Source: Opisthocomus hoazin (taxonomy: Eukaryota > Chordata > Aves > Opisthocomiformes > Opisthocomidae). Taken from it: a stretch of 64,000 nucleotides of DNA. The stretch spans positions 10,393,577-10,457,576 of the forward strand of contig NC_134417.1 in assembly GCF_030867145.1 (NCBI RefSeq), read 5' to 3'. A program made the position numbers and the translations under genes. The notes beneath the pieces are model-generated. The model saw only the letters and a list, made by a program, of their open reading frames with translations. It was not told the origin of the DNA and ran no database searches. The number at the start of each line of letters is the position of its first letter. Positions within the stretch are counted from its first letter, which is position 1. Of this stretch, positions 60,630-64,000 are shown in pieces.

Positions 60630-63520
60630 CTGGAAAGAACAATGAAAGAACTTGGTAACTGCGCATGAAAAATACTTAAATTATGTTAATCTGCCTTTTT
60701 GCCTTTACTTGCTTTTAACTGTACTGTTTTTGGTGATCTCAAGTTGAAGTAAGATTCCTTTGCTGGAGAAAATCTTAATTTGCTCTGTAATGAGTTAATC
60801 TCAAAAGTCTAGAGCCAGCTCACTTATTTTTCTGGTATTTATCAAACTGCAGAAAAGAGTAATCCAGGTGGATTCTAAACGATGCCGTTATCTAAACTGC
60901 TGCAAATGTAACTGGAGGGTGGCATTAAAAAGACCTGGACCTCTTAATTCTGAAAATTGTTTCTCTGTACATGAAAATCCCATTGTTTATTAAAGACAAG
61001 TAAGCAAAACCTTTGTAATTTTAAGAAATGTGTAGCTTAAGGCAATGACTTCAGTATAGGTAGCTACAGCCAGGTTCTGCAATTTGGAACTAACCCTTGT
61101 CTTGTTTCTTTGCGTGAATTTTCCTTTTTAACGTTTGCTAGACATTGGATAGTTTGCTTCCCAGAGCTAAAAGTCTTTGAACTTTTACAACACAAAAGCT
61201 GTATGAAAGGAATTTCTATATACAATCATGTGCCCGGACTCTTACCATCAGAAAAGAATATCCTATCCAAAGGCTTCTCCAGTTTGCTGGGCAGGGAGGA
61301 ATCGACTGATCTTGGCTGTGAACTGCGACCGCGGGGGCTGGGGCCTCGCACACAGCACACTTGCTGATGTAGGGCCGGATTTCTTCTTCGGAGAGGGGCG
61401 TCATTGGTAAAGGAGCAGCACTTGACAGCCAGTAAGACTTATCATTTCGACTGGCGTAGTAACAAACTTGGTTGATGTTACAGTAAGCAAAGGGCATGGT
61501 ATTAAACACAGGAAGACAAGATCCTGCCAGACCTGAAAATAATAACAAATGATGAAAATTACTTCCTTCCAGGTAAGTTGAAAACAGTTTTCTGGCCAAC
61601 GTTGCCGCAAAACTATATATCTTAAGAGGAGTTATGTAATTCACAGATCTTAAACCTCCCAGGCTCTTTACCAAAATGGCTAGTGATAATGAGAACAGAA
61701 ACTGGTTTTTAACAATAAGTATCTTCCTTTGACCAGTAATATTGAATTGTGTCACAATCCAGCATTTAAACTCGATGTAGGTTGTCACCATGGGCAACAG
61801 TTATGATAACAAATTTCTTAGCTGTACCAACACTGAAGAATAAATTAGGCAAGAGGTGGCGGCTGGTTTAAAAGGAGATTAGCTATTTACAAACTCATTA
61901 GAAGCAGTGAGAAACCAAATGCCAATGCTGAAAAATAGAAACTTTTTGTAACGTATGACAAGGCGTTGCTACCAGAGCATTCAGCTGAAATCTCAGCAGC
62001 TGTTCTACTGCCTTCCAGAAAGGTTTCACCGGCTCTCAAAGTGGAATAAAAGGATTGAGGGATTTTGCAGAGCCAGTCCTGCAAAATTCTCATCAGGCAG
62101 ACATCAGTGGGAAGTAAGAAGTGACTAGCGCATACTTCAGGGGTGAAGTTCTTCCAGAACTGAATTTAGAACAGTTTCACGATGACCTGTCTAGTTCACA
62201 ATAATAATCACTGCATATATGTTCTGCCTTGAACTTTGTGTCTGATGAATTATTTCTGTAATGCCCCCAAACCCTAATGCCTTCTTTAAAGACATGTGAC
62301 ATCTCTATACAGAAGCCAGGTTTGTTTATCACTGATAATATTCCATTCCAGTACTAATAAAGGATCTGGAGTAGCCTGAGTAAGGAAAATGCCTGCAAGA
62401 AGAGCATACTGGTCACAGGGAACAAGAACTTTATTTTCTTCGACTTTTACTGTCACTGTTGTTATAAGGCATTCTCTCACCAACTGGCTCTCCTGGGGAA
62501 TGCCAAATAGCGAAAACATTTCAAAACAACAATGCTGTACTAAAAATATCTCTTTTTATTACTCTTTTAAACACTTCTTTTTTTTGTTAAGCTTATTAGG
62601 TCCTTGATGTTTCCTCCTAGGAGACTTCTCTGCTTCTTGAATAATAAGACAATAAGAATTTAGGAAATTTCTCTTGTGCAAATTGCAGCCAATTGGTTTC
62701 TCAGGCTGCAAGTCAGCCGGCTCTAGACAGCTAATTTTAGTCAGAGCTGTAGAAGACATAGAAAAAATGACCCAAGACACCAAAAGGAGCTGTCTTTGGG
62801 AGAAATTTGGCTCTGTCTTTTCAAAAAAATACTAGTTTCTGACTCTCAAAAGCACACAATTCTGCTGTACATGATGCATAATTTTTTTTGCAAAGATTTT
62901 TTTATACTGTCCAAGTGTAACTATCTAACTTAACCAGCTCTTTTTCCCAAGCTGCCTCTACAGTAAAAAGGAGCTGCTCCTTCCGGGAGTTATTTCAGAG
63001 TGGCTAAATGAGATTTCTGATCTCTCCAGTGAGTTCAAAGACAGCCCAAAATGACTAGCCAGGGTGAGTGAAATAAACCACTTGTCTCTCCAACTTCTAT
63101 GCAAAAATATTTAGAGGTACTTTTTTCATTCAACTGCATAGCAGCAGAAAATGGGTCATATAATAGGGCAGGGTAACCAAGTTCATTATGATCAGTGTAA
63201 ATTAGTTTTGAGTCTGTAGAAAATAAGTAATTGGTGATTCTATAGTGTGCTCCATTTGACTTGTCTTTCATTGTATAGATCACGACATATTAGACCTTAA
63301 CTAGAGAGCCGTTATTTACTACAGTACATACCAAGATCTTGATTATGAGCTTTCTCTTGTCCTTCCAGGTAGAGCAGACTATAGCCAGTCCATAATTTTG
63401 GCATCCCCTGTGGACAGAGCGGTTCTCTGTCTGACTGACTGTGAAGGACAAGCAAGAACCCACTCGCAGATCTAATATGGGGGCCTGGTGGTCCTGGGAT
63501 ACCCGTCTGGCCAGGTGGAC
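60366..63520 (-). CDS. COL4A4: Collagen type IV alpha-4 chain, C-terminal end (last three coding exons)
   Basis: On the minus strand, exons 63520-63332, 61532-61246 and 60629-60366 join by GT-AG sites with matching phases. They encode about 245 residues: the last Gly-X-Y triplets and the whole NC1 domain, ending in TAA. The alpha-4 chain assembles with alpha-3 and alpha-5 into the collagen IV network of glomerular and other basement membranes; NC1 drives trimer selection and hexamer formation. The two C4 repeats of NC1 are evident, each with a conserved GYSxL or GYSFLM core and paired cysteines (CLPVF, CAVCEAP, CQVC). The sequence resembles human COL4A4 far more than other alpha chains as I recall them: [21 protein letters not shown] and [13 protein letters not shown] are alpha-4 signatures. 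The long 5' part of the gene lies beyond the right edge. It converges on RHBDD1. Confidence 0.95.
60630..61245 (-). other. COL4A4 last intron
   Basis: A 616-bp phase-0 intron, GTAAGAG to TTCCAG. Nothing else seen. Confidence 0.9.
61246..61532 (-). CDS. COL4A4: COL4A4 exon: middle of NC1
   Basis: The acceptor TTTTCAG is followed by the exon at 61532; the donor GTAAGAG starts at 61245. The 287 nt encode [39 protein letters not shown], the CAVCEAP pair and the start of the second repeat, [11 protein letters not shown] to IGYSFLM. It ends in phase 0. An open frame runs upstream of the exon into the intron; that part is not coding. Confidence 0.95.
61533..63331 (-). other. COL4A4 intron (NC1)
   Basis: A 1.8-kb phase-1 intron, GTATGT to TTTCAG on the minus strand. 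No repeat family was recognised. A 77-codon open frame (62519-62286) looks fairly protein-like but I cannot match it to anything. Confidence 0.85.
63332..63520 (-). CDS. COL4A4: COL4A4 exon: last Gly-X-Y triplets and start of NC1
   Basis: The acceptor AG is at 63522-63521 and the donor GTATGT starts at 63331 (minus strand). The 189 nt encode [13 protein letters not shown], the end of the triple helix, then the first NC1 segment with [23 protein letters not shown] and [10 protein letters not shown]. The first NC1 cysteine is present. It enters and leaves in phase 1. Confidence 0.94.
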
Positions 63521-64000
63521 CTTATGCATAGGAGAAAAGGTAAAAGAAACTTACTTGTATGAACACACAGCTAGTGTGAACTTTTCTCTTTTACTATATT
63601 TCAGTGTTCAGTAAGGGGTTCCTGACCAAATATAATACCACTTCACAGGTCGGCATTGGCAACAAAGACACCAGTAGACTCATGTTATCCTTCTTATGGG
63701 AGAGAAATTAACTGGATTGCCACTGAATGCTTGACAGCTGGCTTTTTTGTTGTGCCTCTGTCCTATGCAGTATGGATTAAGAAAGGAACTGAGGTGGGCA
63801 ATGATTTCCCAGACTTACTCACTAGGATGAGTTATCTGGACTGAATTTGAATCCCTGCAGTAACAGTCGATGCCCTTTCTTCATATATAGATTAAACCAT
63901 TAATTTATTAAACAGCAGTCACAGTTAAAATACAATTTTAATTACTCACAGACAGTTGCACCATTAGCTCTGATTCAGAAATGCATACCTATTGATATAT
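63521..64000 (-). other. COL4A4 intron, right edge of window
   Basis: No Gly-X-Y coding exon is visible on the minus strand here. A plus-strand open frame at 63656-63844 has no recognisable relative. Confidence 0.6.

Noticed and set aside
62286..62519. 77-codon minus-strand frame in a COL4A4 intron with protein-like composition
   Set aside because: No family recognised, not in frame with the flanking NC1 exons, and the joined exons already match human COL4A4 with nothing missing.
63656..63844. Plus-strand 62-codon frame at the right edge
   Set aside because: No similarity that I can name, and it is antisense to COL4A4. Treated as chance.

Overview
This is vertebrate nuclear DNA, almost certainly from a bird. 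It has large AT-rich introns, GT-AG splice sites, nine CR1-type LINE fragments with avian-style 3' ends (tandem ATTCTATG/ATTCTGTG octamers), and several solo LTRs, one of them of the widespread avian ERVL type. Nothing bacterial or plasmid-like is present.

RHBDD1 (rhomboid intramembrane protease RHBDL4) occupies the + strand from about 1.2 to 47.2 kb. Six coding exons, all joined by consensus GT-AG junctions, give a complete 314-residue protein. The catalytic dyad (Ser144, His195), a C-terminal ubiquitin-interacting motif and an Arg-rich VCP-binding-like tail are all intact. Intron 5 alone is 22.3 kb. The introns carry CR1 fragments (7.3, 11.2-11.8, 13.6-14.5, 16.5-18.4, 34.2-35.3 kb), three solo LTRs (19.6, 23.0, 25.3 kb), a 54-bp tandem duplication and AT/TG microsatellites.

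The last three coding exons of COL4A4 (collagen IV alpha-4) lie on the - strand at 60.4-63.5 kb. They encode the last Gly-X-Y triplets and the whole C-terminal NC1 domain. RHBDD1 and COL4A4 are therefore convergent neighbours, as in human.

Between them (47.2-60.4 kb) are candidate 3' UTRs, patchy GC-rich DNA, and a nested insertion: a 1.9-kb CR1 with an uninterrupted 583-codon reverse-transcriptase frame sits inside an ERVL-type LTR, with recognisable LTR sequence on both sides.

The two genes are functionally unrelated: one is an ER membrane protease, the other an extracellular basement-membrane collagen. I found no new multi-gene system. The most interesting points are the nested LTR/CR1, the solo LTRs with target-site duplications, the frame-preserving RHBDD1 exons, and the ancient CR1 remnant.
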